64,000 bases of DNA, from contig OY294048.1 of NCBI GenBank assembly GCA_958510825.1, positions 33,445,026 to 33,509,025 of the forward strand, written 5' to 3'. Positions within the stretch are counted from its first letter, which is position 1, and each line of letters opens with the position of its first letter. The notes under the pieces are model-generated. The model did no database searches, was not told the origin of the DNA, and saw nothing but the letters and a program-made list of their open reading frames with translations. The position numbers were made by a program, and so were the translations under genes. The DNA comes from Brachypterus glaber. Taxonomy: Eukaryota > Arthropoda > Insecta > Coleoptera > Kateretidae. This document shows positions 1 through 10,838 of this stretch, piece by piece.

Positions 1-1206
1 TGGAGTGAAATGAGCCATAAGTATAATTAAACCAAGTTTACTTATATTTTTGTATAAGGCGTTGTTAAATTAGTATGGTTTACTAATTAACTTAAGTTTT
101 TTCATTATTTTTGCGCAAAATTTAGGTTGGAAATCTGAGAATTGTCGTTTGGTCTCTAAAAATATTCAAAATAATGGCTCATCAATTATGTGACATTATT
201 TAAAAGGTATTTTAGTTTAAATTAAAGCGCTTTTATTTTTTATATAGGTAGGTACATTCAAAACACTATATTTTTGCCTTCGCAGCTACAATTTAACTAC
301 TGTTTTGATTAACAATGATTGGTAATTTAAACAAAACCTTATTAAGTTGAAATTTGGGGTCAGGGAAATAATTATTTTTTTGTAAACAAAATACCTAACT
401 AATGTAAAAACTAAGTTTCAGGTAAAAATTTTTGTTCGATTAACCTGTTTTCACACTATTATTATAATAATAACTACTACAATAGTGTAATTATATTTAT
501 ATTTTTTATTTAAGATAATATTTTTGATTAAATGCTATCTTCTTCTCTTAAAAATGGAGATAAGACAAACCAATATTGAAGTTTTAAAATATTTTGTGCA
601 GATACGACAATTTATTTTAGAAATTTAAGCATATATTGATAAAATATTTGTTGGACACTAAAGTACATAACTGTAGATGTGCAAATATGTAAAAAAACTC
701 AAAATGTCCGAAAATGGAGTTCCGACAAACCAATACTAGGGAGACGATATGTGTAACAGTTTTTAATCTAGGGCAATTTAAGTTTAGCTATGCAAATATG
801 ATTTTTTTTAAGTTAACAGTTGCTGATTCTTCGTGATTGATAAGATGTAGAGTTAGAAAGCTTCTGGCGCAAAAACTCGTACCCTGTTTTTCCCCCATTT
901 TGAAAAAATTTAATAAACTGTAAGATGCATTTTTTGAAAAAATAATTTTTTAACAAAAATTATTAAAAAGTGACCAAATCCCAACCATAACTTCAAAATA
1001 GCTTAAAAATTATTTAATCACGAATTATATGATTAAATACTATAAACTGGCATGGATTTTTATACGTTTTCGACTTGCAGTTTTTTTATTCTAATTTAAT
1101 AAGATTATTTTATTATTTTCAATATTAGTCTTGCAAGTGTTTTGATGAAAATAGTGTTTTTAAATAAATAAATAATTAATGTATTAAAGGTAAGTAAGTA
1201 ATGCAT
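1..1206. other. AT-rich non-coding DNA
   Basis: No open reading frame, RNA gene or clear repeat structure is visible here. The stretch is AT-rich with many A and T runs. A short phrase around 553-580 and 708-735 (ATGGAG... GACAAACCAATA) occurs twice and resembles the inverted repeat at 21285-21400, so a decayed copy of that small element may lie here. Confidence 0.5.
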
Positions 1207-1255
1207 TTATTATACTATGCACAGCGCGTAGAGCTAGAATAGTATAATACGGTAG
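1207..1255. repeat. Short hairpin repeat, also at 11620-11665 and 63548-63600
   Basis: A stretch with TATACTAT, then a GC-rich core (CAGCGCGTAGAGCTAG), then ATAGTATAATACGG forms a small stem. Near-identical versions lie at 63548-63600 (through GGTAGTTT and AATTTCC) and at 11620-11665. It is probably the end of an interspersed non-autonomous transposon; the class is not recognised. Confidence 0.5.
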
Positions 1256-1320
1256 TTTCGAATTTCCTAAAATCGCCAAAAAACGTATTGAAAAAATATT
1301 TTTGGATATAAATGTGTTTC

Positions 1321-1735
1321 CGCTATTTTCTTAAAAAAATTAATATTATTTTTGTAATCAGTAACCTCAAAAATCTCATATTCATAATTTTAAACAACGT
1401 TTAAAAAACTTTTAATATTTATGTCCGCCATATTGGATCCGCCATTTTCTTACAAAATATTTAAAACTTCGTAATCAGCGACCTCAAAAATCCCATATTC
1501 ATAATTTTAAATAACATTTTTCAAACTCTTGACATTTATGTCCGCCATATTGGATCCGCCATTTTCTTAAAAAAAATATTATTTTCGTGATCAGCGACCT
1601 CAAAAATTCCAAATTCATAATTTTATTTTTTTTTTAACTTTTGACATTTATGTTCGCCATATTGGATCTGCAATTTTTTAAAAAAAAAATTATATTATTT
1701 ATTATTCAGTTACCTCAAAAATCCCCATATAAAGC
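1321..1735. repeat. Tandem repeat, about 115-bp period, four units
   Basis: Units begin near 1321, 1441, 1558 and 1670. Each contains a CCTCAAAAAT block, a CATATTCATAATTTT block and GTCCGCCATATTGGATC. The first three are close copies and the fourth is diverged and truncated. Non-coding. Best read as a small local satellite or the internal tandem repeat of a decayed transposon. Confidence 0.75.
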
Positions 1736-1835
1736 TAAATTTAATTTTGGCCAGCTTGACAAAAAATTTTAAGTTATGTATAAATTATTATAACAATGTT
1801 ATTTTTAAAGGTTTTCTTTGTTAAAATCAAATAAA

Positions 1836-2030
1836 TTGGTTTGAATCGCTAATTTATTACAAAACACCAACAAACCTAATTTTTGAACCAGCAAAGCACA
1901 TAGTAAGTATAATATTTTAATAATATCAAGGTTGCCGTGATTTTTATTCCCTAGGGAGAAAAACGGCAAGTTTAGTGCCGAAAATGAAAGCTTAAAATTA
2001 GGTTTTAGTCTTGGTCGTGCAAAAAAAAAA
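1836..2030 (+). repeat. Interspersed repeat, second copy at 11675-11850
   Basis: The block from TTATTACAAAACACCA through AGCAAAGCACATAGTA to TTGGTCGTGCAAAAA is repeated in the same orientation at 11675-11850 with scattered substitutions. In the second copy it follows directly on the GC-core hairpin that also occurs near 1207 and 63548, so hairpin and block may belong to one element. Class not recognised. Confidence 0.6.
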
Positions 2031-2037
2031 ATTCAAT

Positions 2038-2431
2038 AATAGTTATATATGGTACTAGTGGGTAAAGTAAGATATTATTGTCGATGAGAAAATAATTTTC
2101 TAGAGGGCAATATCGGTTTACCCATGAGTGCCATACAAGGTTTTATCCAATAAAGCTTAGGAACTCATATTTTTATTAAAAATTTTAATGACATTTACAA
2201 GAAAATAATTTGACAAGTGAAAGCCACACGGGGGTTATTATTGAGTTTATCTATTTAAAATAAAGCTCGTAATTGTCTTATTATCTGTATGTATTGGATA
2301 ATAGTTATTTATGGTACTAGTGGTAAAGTAAGATATTGCCCATGAGAAAATTAACCTAGCCAAGCAGGTTAATTTTCGAGAGGGCAATATCGGTTTACCC
2401 ATGAGTGCCATACAAGGTTTTATCCAATAAA
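2038..2431. repeat. 262-bp-period tandem repeat, copy 1 and first half of copy 2
   Basis: Copy 1 starts at 2038 and copy 2 at 2300. Each opens with an imperfect inverted repeat: TATGGTACTAGTGGGTAAAG pairs with a downstream arm containing TTTACCCATGAGTGCCATA. In copy 2 the loop holds a second small hairpin (ATTAACCT ... AGGTTAAT). Copy 2 is interrupted at 2431 by the copia element and resumes at 6777. Non-coding. Confidence 0.75.
2427..2431. repeat. Target-site duplication of the copia element, left
   Basis: ATAAA directly precedes the 5' LTR and the same five bases follow the 3' LTR at 6772-6776. Five bases is the usual copia duplication. The host repeat reads continuously across the pair when the element is removed. 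Confidence 0.85.
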
Positions 2432-2569
2432 TATTATAAATGTATTATCAAATATTAGAACCCCTTACGCCATCTATTGTATAAATATGAATACTTGTCC
2501 TTGACATATATTTTTTGACAGTATTAGATGAAATAAAGTAGAGTGTGCTAAATAACACGTGTTTTAATA
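2432..2569 (+). repeat. 5' LTR of copia element
   Basis: 138 bp, matching 6634-6771 except at three positions. The ends form the short inverted repeat TATTA/TAATA. Contains TATAAATA around 2480, a possible core promoter, and AATAAA near 2531, a possible polyadenylation signal. Very short for a copia LTR. Confidence 0.9.
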
Positions 2570-2585
2570 GGTTATGAGCCCAGTA
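2570..2585 (+). promoter_or_regulatory. Primer-binding site, initiator tRNA-Met half
   Basis: GGTTATGAGCCCAG immediately follows the 5' LTR. It is complementary, with one mismatch, to the anticodon-arm region of initiator tRNA-Met, the internal half-tRNA primer used by copia-type elements of insects. Its position right after the LTR fixes the LTR end at 2569. Confidence 0.75.
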
Positions 2586-2625
2586 GACCGGTTTTAAAAG
2601 GTGTTTTTTACCGTGTTGCACAAGA

Positions 2626-5600
2626 ATGTCTGCTTCAGGTTATGCAATTAATGTTCCGAAATTAAAAGGACGAGAAAATTATGATGATTGGGCCTTCGCC
2701 GCAGAAAATTTTCTTATCCTGGAGGGTGTATCAAAGTACATCACACAAGAACCAGGTACAGGGACTGAAGATGTAGCTAAGGATACCAATACTAAGGCCA
2801 AGTTAATTTTGACTATAGATCCATCTTTGTATATTCACATAAAAGCTGTTAAAACTACAAAAGAATTATGGACTAAGTTAAAAACACTATTTGATGACTC
2901 CGGTTTCTCAAGAAGAATAAGTTTACTAAGAAATTTGATCTCAATCCGTCTGGAGAACTGTGATTCAATGACAACCTATGTTACGCAAATAGTTGAGACG
3001 AGTCAAAAACTAAGTGGGACAGGATTTCAGATTAACGATGAATGGACTGGTTCATTGTTGCTGGCAGGTTTACCAGAGAAATTTTTACCCATGATAATGG
3101 CCATAGAGCATTCAGGAATCCAGATAACAGCCGATACCATAAAAACAAAATTATTGAACTTCGGACCTAGCGAGGGTGATGTTGATAGTGCTTTTGCTGC
3201 AAGAAGTTGGCATAAACGAAATTATAAGGGTGGCTACACTGGTGCAAATAGTTCAAATGTACCAGCGGGTGGTAGCAGTGCTCCGAAGTTTATGTCAAAT
3301 GTCAAAACAATAAAATGTTATCGCTGCAAGAAAACGGGACACTATCGTAATCAGTGTAGATTTAATAACCCTACGGACACAAATTTTAAACAGTCGAACG
3401 CGTTCAGTGCCGTATTCTTGAAAGGTAGTTTTAATAAAAGTGACTGGTACATAGACTCCGGGGCTAGTGTCCATATGACCGCCAACGAAAGTTGGGTTAA
3501 AAATGCACTATATGAACAAGGTACGCGAGAGATAATAGTAGCGAATAAAAGCAAAGTGACAGTTTTATGTTCAGGAGATATAAGGATTACCACAGTGAGC
3601 AATGGATGCCAATATGATATTGCAGTGAAGGATGTCCTTTGTGTGCCAAGTTTGACGACTAATCTACTGTCGGTGAGTCAATTAATTGAAAAGGGGAACA
3701 GAGTATCATTTGGGAAAAATGGCTGTTTGATTTATAATCAGCAGAATGAGCAAGTGGCTACAGCAGACCTAATAAATGGTGTTTACAAGTTAAACGTAAA
3801 CAAAGCTCAGTGCTTGCTAGCTGGCACAGATGTTTCGGGTGAAGTTTGGCACAGGAGGCTGGGGCATATAAATAGTAATGACCTCAACAAAATGAAGAAA
3901 GACTTTCATATCCAGAGAAAGTGGCAATTGACAAATCAAACTGTACAGTATGTTGTGAAGGAAAACAATCTAGACTACCTTTTTCACATGTAGGTACAAG
4001 GACTTCAGAAGTACTTGATTTAATACATGGGGACGTTTGTGGGCCAATGAAGACTCGATCTATTGGTGGATCAAATTTTTTTCTTATTTTGGTGGATGAT
4101 TATAGTCGTATGTCATTTGTTTATTTTTTGAGGGCCAAAAATGAGGTATTTCAATATTTTAAAGAATTTAAATGTATGGTGGAAAATCAAAAAAACAAAA
4201 GGATTAAGGTTTTCAGGACGGATAATGGTGGTGAGTTCTGCAGTATGGAATTTGAAAACTTATTTAAAGAATTCAGGCATTATTCATCAGAAAATAAATC
4301 CATATACACCACAACAGAACGGATTATGTGATCGGCTTAATCGTACTGTTGTAGAAAAGGCAAGATGCTTATTATTCGATTCAGATATGGAAAAAAAAAT
4401 TTGGGGTGAGGCAGTAAATACCTCAGTTTATTTAAGGAACAGATCTATTGCTTCCGGATTAAATAACAGAACTCCATTTGAAGTATGGACAGGCATGAAA
4501 CCAGACTTGAGCAATATACGCATATTTGGCAGTACAGTCCAAACGGTTAAAATGGGATAAAAAGTCTAAAAAACATATTCTTGTGGGTTATGCCGAAAAT
4601 GTAAAAGGTTATAGAATATATAATCCAAACAATAATACAGTAATCACCAGCAGAGATGTTATTATTTTTGAAAACATAGAAAAATCCAAATAAAGTTTAT
4701 TAATTCACAAAAAGGAAGAAAATATTGAAGATATAAGAAAAACAAGTTTTGACTACAAAAAGGAAGAAAATATTGATGAGAAAAAGGAAGAAATACTAGA
4801 TGATGAAAAGGAAGAAAATACTGATGAAGAAATGGAAGAAAGTGAAGATTTTAAAAAGGAAGAAAATATTAATAACAGAGAAGAAGAAAGTATTGATTCA
4901 GTGGGGGATACGACCACTATAAATAAAATAGGACAAAATGCTTTGAATCAAGCTTTGGATACTCCTGAAAGACCAGTAAGACCTAAACGTAAGCCTGAAA
5001 GGTATGGTTTTACAAACTTCTGTGTGGCTGATACCTGTGACGAAGGTGGTTTAATAACTTTTGAAGAAGCTATGAATGGACCAGAAAAGGAAAATTGGAA
5101 GCTTGCAATGAGGGAGGAACTACAATCATTTCAAGATAATGACGCCTGGGAAATAGTGGATACTCCAGAAAATGGAACAATAGTGCAGTGTAAGTGGGTG
5201 TTCAAGAAAAAGTTTGATAGTGAAAATAAAGTGCGTTTTAGAGCAAGACTTGTTGCCAAGGGATATACTCAAGTACCAGGAGTGGATTTTGACGAAACAT
5301 TCTCGCCAGTGGTAAGACATTCAACTTTGAGACTATTATTTGCCTTATCTGTAAAATTAGGCTTTGAAATTACTCATTTAGATGTCACAACTGCTTTCCT
5401 TAATGGATTTCTCGAAGAAAATGTTCATATGACAAAACCTAAAGGTTTTGATTTTGTTTCTGATGATAATAAAGTATTAAAATTAAAGAAACAATTTATG
5501 GCTTAAAACAGGCTTCTCGTGCTTGGTACAAAAGAGTAGATGACATTTTAAAAGATTTAGGTTTTAAAAAGTCTAGCCTAGAACCTTGCTTATTTTTTAA

Positions 5601-6576
5601 ATTTGATAAAAATATTAAAATTATTGTAGCTTTATACGTAGACGATTTTTTCGTATTCTCAAATAATGAATCAGAAACCAATTCCCTTAAAAAGGTTTTG
5701 GGTTCTGCATTTAAAATCAAAGATTTGGGTCAGGTTAAACAATGTTTAGGAATGCGGGTTAAAATTGATAAAAATCAAGGAATAATTACATTAGACCAGG
5801 AACAATATATCAATCAATTGTTGTCAAAATTTAATATGTCCGATTGTCAAAAAATTACCACTCCTATAGAACCTAATTTAAATATTTATAAAGGAGATGG
5901 CATTAAATCACAATTTCCATATCAACAACTGATTGGGGGTCTAATGTACTTAGCTGTTTTAACCAGGCCAGACATATCGTATTCTGTTGGTTTTTTAAGT
6001 CAATTTAATAACAGTTATGATGACAGTCATGTTAAGTATGCTAAAAGAATCTTAAAATATTTACAGAATACTAAAAATTATGGTTTAAGATATGAAAATA
6101 AAAATACGGAATTAATATGTTTTGTAGATGCTGACTGGGCTGGCAATACGTTGGATAGGAAATCCTATACAGGATATTGCTTTACTATGTCTAATTCTGC
6201 CATTTCGTGGGAAAGTAAAAAACAAAAAACAGTTGCACTTTCCAGCACGGAGGCAGAATATATGGCTATATCTGAAGCTTCTAAGGAAGCCATTTACCTT
6301 AAAAATTTATTGTCAGAAATAATGGGTGATATGCACACTATTACATTATTTAATGATAACCAAAGTGCAAAAAGGTTATCAGAAAATCCTGCATATCATA
6401 AGAGATCAAAACATATTGATATCCGTCACCATTTTATTCGTGAAAAGGTAAATGAAAAATTAATAAAAATTGAATATGTACCTACAGCAGAAATGCCAGC
6501 GGACTTACTAACCAAAGGTCTATGTTCAGTAAAACATTATTATTTCATGAATAAATTGGGACTAATTAGTTTATAA
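2626..6576 (+). pseudogene. copia gag-pol polyprotein, broken by four frame breaks and a stop
   Basis: The start at 2626 follows the primer site by about 40 bases. Residues 1-230 are copia-type Gag (UBN2-like). Residues 231-244 are a CCHC zinc knuckle (CYRCKKTGHYRNQC), and the protease motif D-S-G is at residues 277-279. The pre-integrase HRRLGH motif follows. The frame breaks near 3901-3920, within the zinc-binding region of integrase. The integrase core (D, D, then PYTPQQNG region) breaks again near 4270-4285 and near 4540. An in-frame stop is at 4691-4693, inside an acidic linker of KKEENI-like repeats (4700-4880). Reverse transcriptase runs from about 5060 (ENWKLAMREE) and breaks near 5488 just before the conserved YGLKQA motif. 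The YVDD catalytic motif lies near 5636-5650. RNase H ends at 6576 and includes CFVDADWAG and ALSSTEAEY. All domains are present in the usual order, so the element is full length but dead. Confidence 0.92.
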
Positions 6577-6623
6577 TTAAAATTAAGTTTTTACTATTTT
6601 TTTTGGTTTATAGATATTTTGAT

Positions 6624-6633
6624 AAAGTGGGGG
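6624..6633 (+). promoter_or_regulatory. Polypurine tract of copia element
   Basis: AAAGTGGGGG lies directly before the 3' LTR and would prime plus-strand synthesis. One T interrupts the purine run. It fixes the LTR start at 6634. Confidence 0.7.
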
Positions 6634-6771
6634 TATTATAAATGTATTATCAAATATTAGAACCCCTTACGCCATCTATTGTATAAATATGAATACATGT
6701 CCTTGACATATATTTTTTGACAGTATTAGATGAAATAAAGTAGAGTGTGCTGAATAACACGTGTTTTAAAA
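6634..6771 (+). repeat. 3' LTR of copia element
   Basis: 138 bp with three differences from the 5' LTR (in the GAATACWTGTCC segment, at GTGCTRAATAAC, and in the last bases). Followed by the ATAAA duplication at 6772-6776. Confidence 0.9.
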
Positions 6772-6776
6772 ATAAA

Positions 6777-6967
6777 TAGCTTAGGAATTCATATTTTTAT
6801 TAAAAATTTTAATGACATTTACAAGAAAATAATTTGACAAGTGACAGTTGAATGGGTAAAATAAATAATTATCCACTCAATAAAGTAAAAGCCACGCGGG
6901 GGTTATTATTGAGTTTATCTATTTAAAATAAAGCTGGTAATTGTCTTATTATCTGTATTTATTGGAT
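6777..6967. repeat. Second half of tandem-repeat copy 2
   Basis: Continues the copy interrupted at 2431. It matches 2155-2299 but carries about 45 extra bases (around 6844-6890) that copy 1 lacks, which suggests a deletion in copy 1 between two short GTRAAAGCC phrases. Confidence 0.7.
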
Positions 6968-7779
6968 AAAGTAAATTTATGGTTCCTTCTAAAAGGGGCT
7001 ATACGCCAGTTTTTAAACATTTAAGGTATTGTCATTGATATATTAGTACTTAACCTATATTGCACAAAATTAATATTTTTTGTAGATAACGCGGTAAATG
7101 CTTTTTTATTAGATAAAAATTTAAATTTTGATATTTTTTACCTTTTATCAATTCAATTTATATTGTATTAAAAATTCTCGAGAGTTTGAAAATGCGTAGA
7201 TATAGCTATTACAAATATAAAGTCAATAAATTACCTCCAATACTAACTAAACTACCCCGTATGTTGTTCCAAGCAATAAGTTAGTCTCAACTGTTTGGGA
7301 TAGTGTAGTTAGATTTATTAAAGGATTGACTCAAAGGGTTAGAAGATGATAGTTTATAATAACGCTAAAACACATGCACACATTCCTTGCTATCTCAAAA
7401 TATTTCTTAGATAATTATCTATATTATTATTATTATTATAATAAAAAAGAACTGAATTTTTGGAGCCCATCCTTTAGAAGCCTTTTTCTGAAGATATATT
7501 TATAACAACTTTTTTGGTATTTTTTTTTGTATAGAATCACTTTTAATTTTTTTTATATCCCTCTTTAAAACACCCTTTTTAGGTATATGTGGCCCTGAAA
7601 AAACAATCCCCCAATTATGTCAAATTAGCGTATTTTACTTTTTTTCGGATTCTTATGAAAAGAAAGCAAAAAAAAAACTTTAAACGCGTTTTCTGAGAAA
7701 AGTAGTTTTGATACACTGGGTGGGTTTCTTTGTGCAAGGTCACATATATATTCATTAATTAATTTATTAATTAATTAAT
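6968..7779. other. AT-rich non-coding DNA
   Basis: No gene or clear repeat seen apart from a TTA microsatellite near 7420-7445 and an AT palindrome near 7754-7782 (TTAATTAATTTATTAATTAA). Confidence 0.5.
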
Positions 7780-8095
7780 AATACCTTAGGACGTATTCCA
7801 CTAAAGAATTATAAACAATTAGCAGATTTTTTTTAAATAAAAAGTCCCTTATTTGATAAAATTTGAAAAAAAGTATTCTTAGTTTTTTTACTACTTACTT
7901 GTAAGGTGATCTTCCCATTTTAAATGTTGGTCAATCATTATACCTAAGTACTTGATAGTTTGAACTATATCAGCGTAACTACACTGACAAATATTAAATT
8001 TTTTACAAGCACTGTCATGGATTTTTAGCGTATCCAAGGAACATTGACCAACAGATGTAGGGGAAAAGTAATAAAATAAGTTTTTGCTACACTCA
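7780..8095 (-). pseudogene. LINE A: reverse transcriptase thumb remnant
   Basis: Read on the minus strand, this contains IKYLGIMIDQHLKWEDHL, the conserved thumb block of non-LTR reverse transcriptases, preceded by a stretch with LKIHDSACK and followed, after stops, by IRDFLFKKNLLIVYNSLVEY. The frame is broken and there are stops, so it is not translated. It lies downstream of the 8484-8842 fragment in the same orientation and probably belongs to the same LINE, whose palm domain is missing between them. Jockey/R1/CR1 group; clade not resolved. Confidence 0.6.
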
Positions 8096-8483
8096 GAAAA
8101 TTTCGTTGGATTTTTAATACTAAATTTTATTTGTTAATACATATTTTTTATTTATATCGCCTCCATTGGTATTTAATACTTTACTTGCGATACTAAATAC
8201 TGCAATGTGTGTATTGTACACAAAATGTTGTCATACTAATATAGAGACCGTGCTGGTACATTTGAATCCACACGCAACATGAGTTTATTAATACTAGCAT
8301 GTTATAGTAAAAATTACTGTTACAATTGGTAAAGCATATCGCACTTATAGTATGGTATATTTTGAGTTGTTAAGTTGTATTACTGAACTAGTTTAAAGTA
8401 TGTTACAGTATTCAGAAAAATTAACAATCGGTAAATAATACCAACATTTTTATTAGTAATATTATATTTATAATATATTTATA
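8096..8483. other. AT-rich segment between two LINE A fragments
   Basis: No reading frame or palindrome recognised. It replaces the reverse-transcriptase palm of LINE A, so it is either an unrecognised insertion or a highly decayed part of the LINE. Confidence 0.4.
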
Positions 8484-8842
8484 TATTTATTCCAAGGATA
8501 ACTGACGTTAATTTTAGAGGCCATTTCTTTTCCTATGTTAACAAAAAAATCATTGAAGAAATTTGCTAAATCTTTGCAATTTTTTAATTTTTCGCCTTTT
8601 TTTATTTTTTATTTCTATATTACGTTTATTATTATTTTTTTATTGGAATTAGAAGCATCATTAATAACTTTCCAAATGTTTTTGTAATTTTTATTTGCCC
8701 CTCGTATTTTGTTTTCATAACATTTATTTTTAGTTATCTTTATCAAATTATTTATTTTATTTCTATATTTTTTGTACTCATTCACACTTCTCACTTGCGT
8801 TTTTTCAAGGTTTTTTTTTTTTAATCTCGATGTCGTAAATAA
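8484..8842 (-). pseudogene. LINE A: ORF2 linker upstream of reverse transcriptase
   Basis: On the minus strand the upper part (8615-8842) encodes a lysine- and asparagine-rich stretch with EYKKYRNKINNLIK and NYKNIWKVIND, typical of the linker between endonuclease and reverse transcriptase in insect non-LTR elements. After a frame break near 8600, LANFFNDFFVNIGKEMASKI follows, the usual next block. The fragment stops at the foldback element at 8843. A PWITQSFI block on the other side of that element (11572-11640) is the expected preceding part, so the foldback landed inside this LINE. Confidence 0.65.
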
Positions 8843-9611
8843 CACTGGTCGACAAATCTGAAGATTTCTCTAACTGAGATTCCAGACATAGGTTTATACT
8901 AATTTTGATTCGCTGAATCCAAATCCGAAGGCCGTTTGTGTCCATCACCCTCAGATTTTTTTATATCATAAAAAGAGTTAAAATTAGGGAAATCGATTTT
9001 GTGTAATTACAAGAAAATGCTTTGATTTATCACATTAAAATTAAGTACGGTTAATAGTGGTAATATAAGTTATTTATTCCTCTACTTACCCAAAAATACA
9101 ATTGTGTGTATGTCAGAGGCGTGCGTTCTAAAGTGTTTCTGTAATATATTTCTCCAACAAAATTTATGTTTAAGAATTTTACAATTTCGATAAAAAATTA
9201 ATATTTATTGATTAATTTTACGTAAAAAACATATTGGACCTTTTGATCAAAGGTTAATAGTTTTCGAGAAAAATAGGTTTAAACATATCTCTGCATGTTC
9301 CACTAAGAAAAAAACAGTGGCCAACAAGATAATACTTTCTCCTATAGGTCTAGGTTTATTAAAATAAAAATAAATAAATAAATAAAAAAAAAATCCGAAA
9401 AAGAGTCTTTTTTCGTTTTAACGAAAAATAAATTGAAAAAAAAAATTAAAAAAAAAAAATTAAAAAAAAAGTTTTAACCCCATTTTACCCCCTTACCCCC
9501 TTACCTCACCCCGATTTTTATCAAAAAAAAATATCCTAGCCACACAAAAAAAGGTCAATAGTTTTTTTTCCTATGTATTTTGAGGCGCAGAATCCGAATT
9601 TGAGGTCAAAA

Positions 9612-10838
9612 TTATTATTATTATTATTTAATGAGAATGGACAGAGGATTAATCCTATAAAGTCCATATTAACTAAAAATTATAGCATATAATAAGATAA
9701 AAAAGTTCTAATTGCGTTGTAACCATGCATCGTATCTGTTTTTAAAAGTGTTTACTGAAGGGGCACAAACTACTTCCGAAGGTAACGAATTCCAAACATT
9801 AAAAGCACGATTACATAAAATATTTTGCCGAACACTGGTTTTGAAGTCTTGTTTGATTTTTAAATCATGTCCACGCAGTCTATTATTTTCGCTTAACTTA
9901 AAAAGCGGTGTAAGGTCAATGAGAAACTTATTATTGAGGATTCGGTATGTTACTATCATATCACTACGTCTTCTTCGATCTTCAAAAGATGTGAGGTTAA
10001 ACATATTTAGTCGGTGTTCATAATCAGGTCTTACAGTTCCATATCTAAGTCGGGTAGCTAAGCGTTGAACATTTTCGAGCAGATTTTTTTGGTAAACAAA
10101 GTCCGTATTCCATATTGGACCGCAGTATTCAATAATGGGACGTACATATGTTTTATACAGTTGAACGAGAGTTTCCGGGGTTATATGTGAAAAAGACTTG
10201 TTTATCAGGTAAAGCTTTGTGTTTGCTTTTTTACATATAGATGTTATGTGTTCAGTCCAAGAGAGGTCTGATGATATGATGACGCCTAGGTCCGTATGAC
10301 TGTTAACTGTTTGGAGAGTTCTTCCAGAGATTTCATAATTATAGTGTGGATTGTTCTTGCCCATATGTAAGACGACACATTTTTCTATATTTAACGGGAT
10401 AAGCCATTCTGAGCACCATCTTAAAATAATTTTTAAATCTTCTTGTAGTTCTTGATAAGAAGTCAATGGATTTCCGTAAAGTTTGGTGTCATCGGCGTAC
10501 GCAGATGATATTGATTTGAGAAGGCGTAGAAGGTCTGCTGAATATATTAAAAAGAGTATAGGGCCCAAAACAGAGCCCTGTGGAACGCCACTCAGCACTG
10601 AGAACCATTCAGAGTTTGATTCCCCAACCCTCACGGAAAACAATCGATTAGTTAGGAAATCCGAGATCCACAAGAGTAGCAAGCCTCTGATGCCATCATT
10701 TTCCAATTTCTTCAATAGGCGCTTTGTGGGAACTCTATCAAAGGCTTTGGAAAAATCTAAATAAATAATGTCAACTGGTAGTTTGCTATCTAAAAATATT
10801 ATGCACATCACCTGGAAAACTAATTGGAAAAGGTGCTA
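9612..10838 (-). mobile_element. LINE B, 5'-truncated CR1/Jockey-like retrotransposon
   Basis: Carries the C-terminal reverse-transcriptase half and 3' UTR on the minus strand. It ends in a short AAT-type microsatellite tail (9612-9632 on the plus strand, TTATTATTATT). The 5' truncation point falls near 10810-10838, inside the loop of foldback element 1. I could not find a target duplication. Confidence 0.75.
9708..10811 (-). CDS. Non-LTR reverse transcriptase, 5'-truncated, frame intact
   Basis: 367 residues in one open frame. The first catalytic block is FSKAFD at residues 20-25, followed by GVPQGSVLGP at 75-84 and YADD at 105-108. The thumb has HTDLGVIISSDLSW, and the C-terminal region has RRRRSD and WNSLPSEVV, all typical of CR1/Jockey-group LINEs. 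Fingers domain, endonuclease and ORF1 are missing, so the first ATG is only the first after the truncation and not a natural start. The unbroken frame suggests a recent insertion compared with LINE A, LINE C and the Jockey piece. It copies RNA into DNA during retrotransposition in an intact element; this fragment cannot act alone. Confidence 0.85.
   Translation of the reverse strand: MMCIIFLDSKLPVDIIYLDFSKAFDRVPTKRLLKKLENDGIRGLLLLWISDFLTNRLFSVRVGESNSEWFSVLSGVPQGSVLGPILFLIYSADLLRLLKSISSAYADDTKLYGNPLTSYQELQEDLKIILRWCSEWLIPLNIEKCVVLHMGKNNPHYNYEISGRTLQTVNSHTDLGVIISSDLSWTEHITSICKKANTKLYLINKSFSHITPETLVQLYKTYVRPIIEYCGPIWNTDFVYQKNLLENVQRLATRLRYGTVRPDYEHRLNMFNLTSFEDRRRRSDMIVTYRILNNKFLIDLTPLFKLSENNRLRGHDLKIKQDFKTSVRQNILCNRAFNVWNSLPSEVVCAPSVNTFKNRYDAWLQRN

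Larger units (their letters stand above)
2432..6771 (+). mobile_element. Ty1/copia LTR retrotransposon, complete but inactivated
   Basis: A 4,340-bp element with two 138-bp LTRs, primer-binding site, gag-pol region in copia order (gag, protease, integrase, reverse transcriptase, RNase H), polypurine tract and 5-bp target duplication. The LTRs differ at three positions (about 2%), so the insertion is fairly young. Even so, the coding region has four frame breaks and one in-frame stop, so this copy cannot make its own polyprotein. It sits inside the second copy of a local tandem repeat. LTR ends are TATTA...TAATA (5' copy) rather than TG...CA. Confidence 0.92.

Noticed and set aside
2020..2420. 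Helitron terminal structure
   Set aside because: Inverted repeats lie at the start of each tandem unit rather than near a CTRR end, and no A/T insertion point can be shown.
4700..4890. Separate acidic repeat protein (KKEENI repeats)
   Set aside because: It is the variable linker between integrase and reverse transcriptase in the copia polyprotein, in frame with the latter.
9712..10764. Plus-strand frames across LINE B
   Set aside because: Antisense shadows of the reverse transcriptase frame at 9708-10811.
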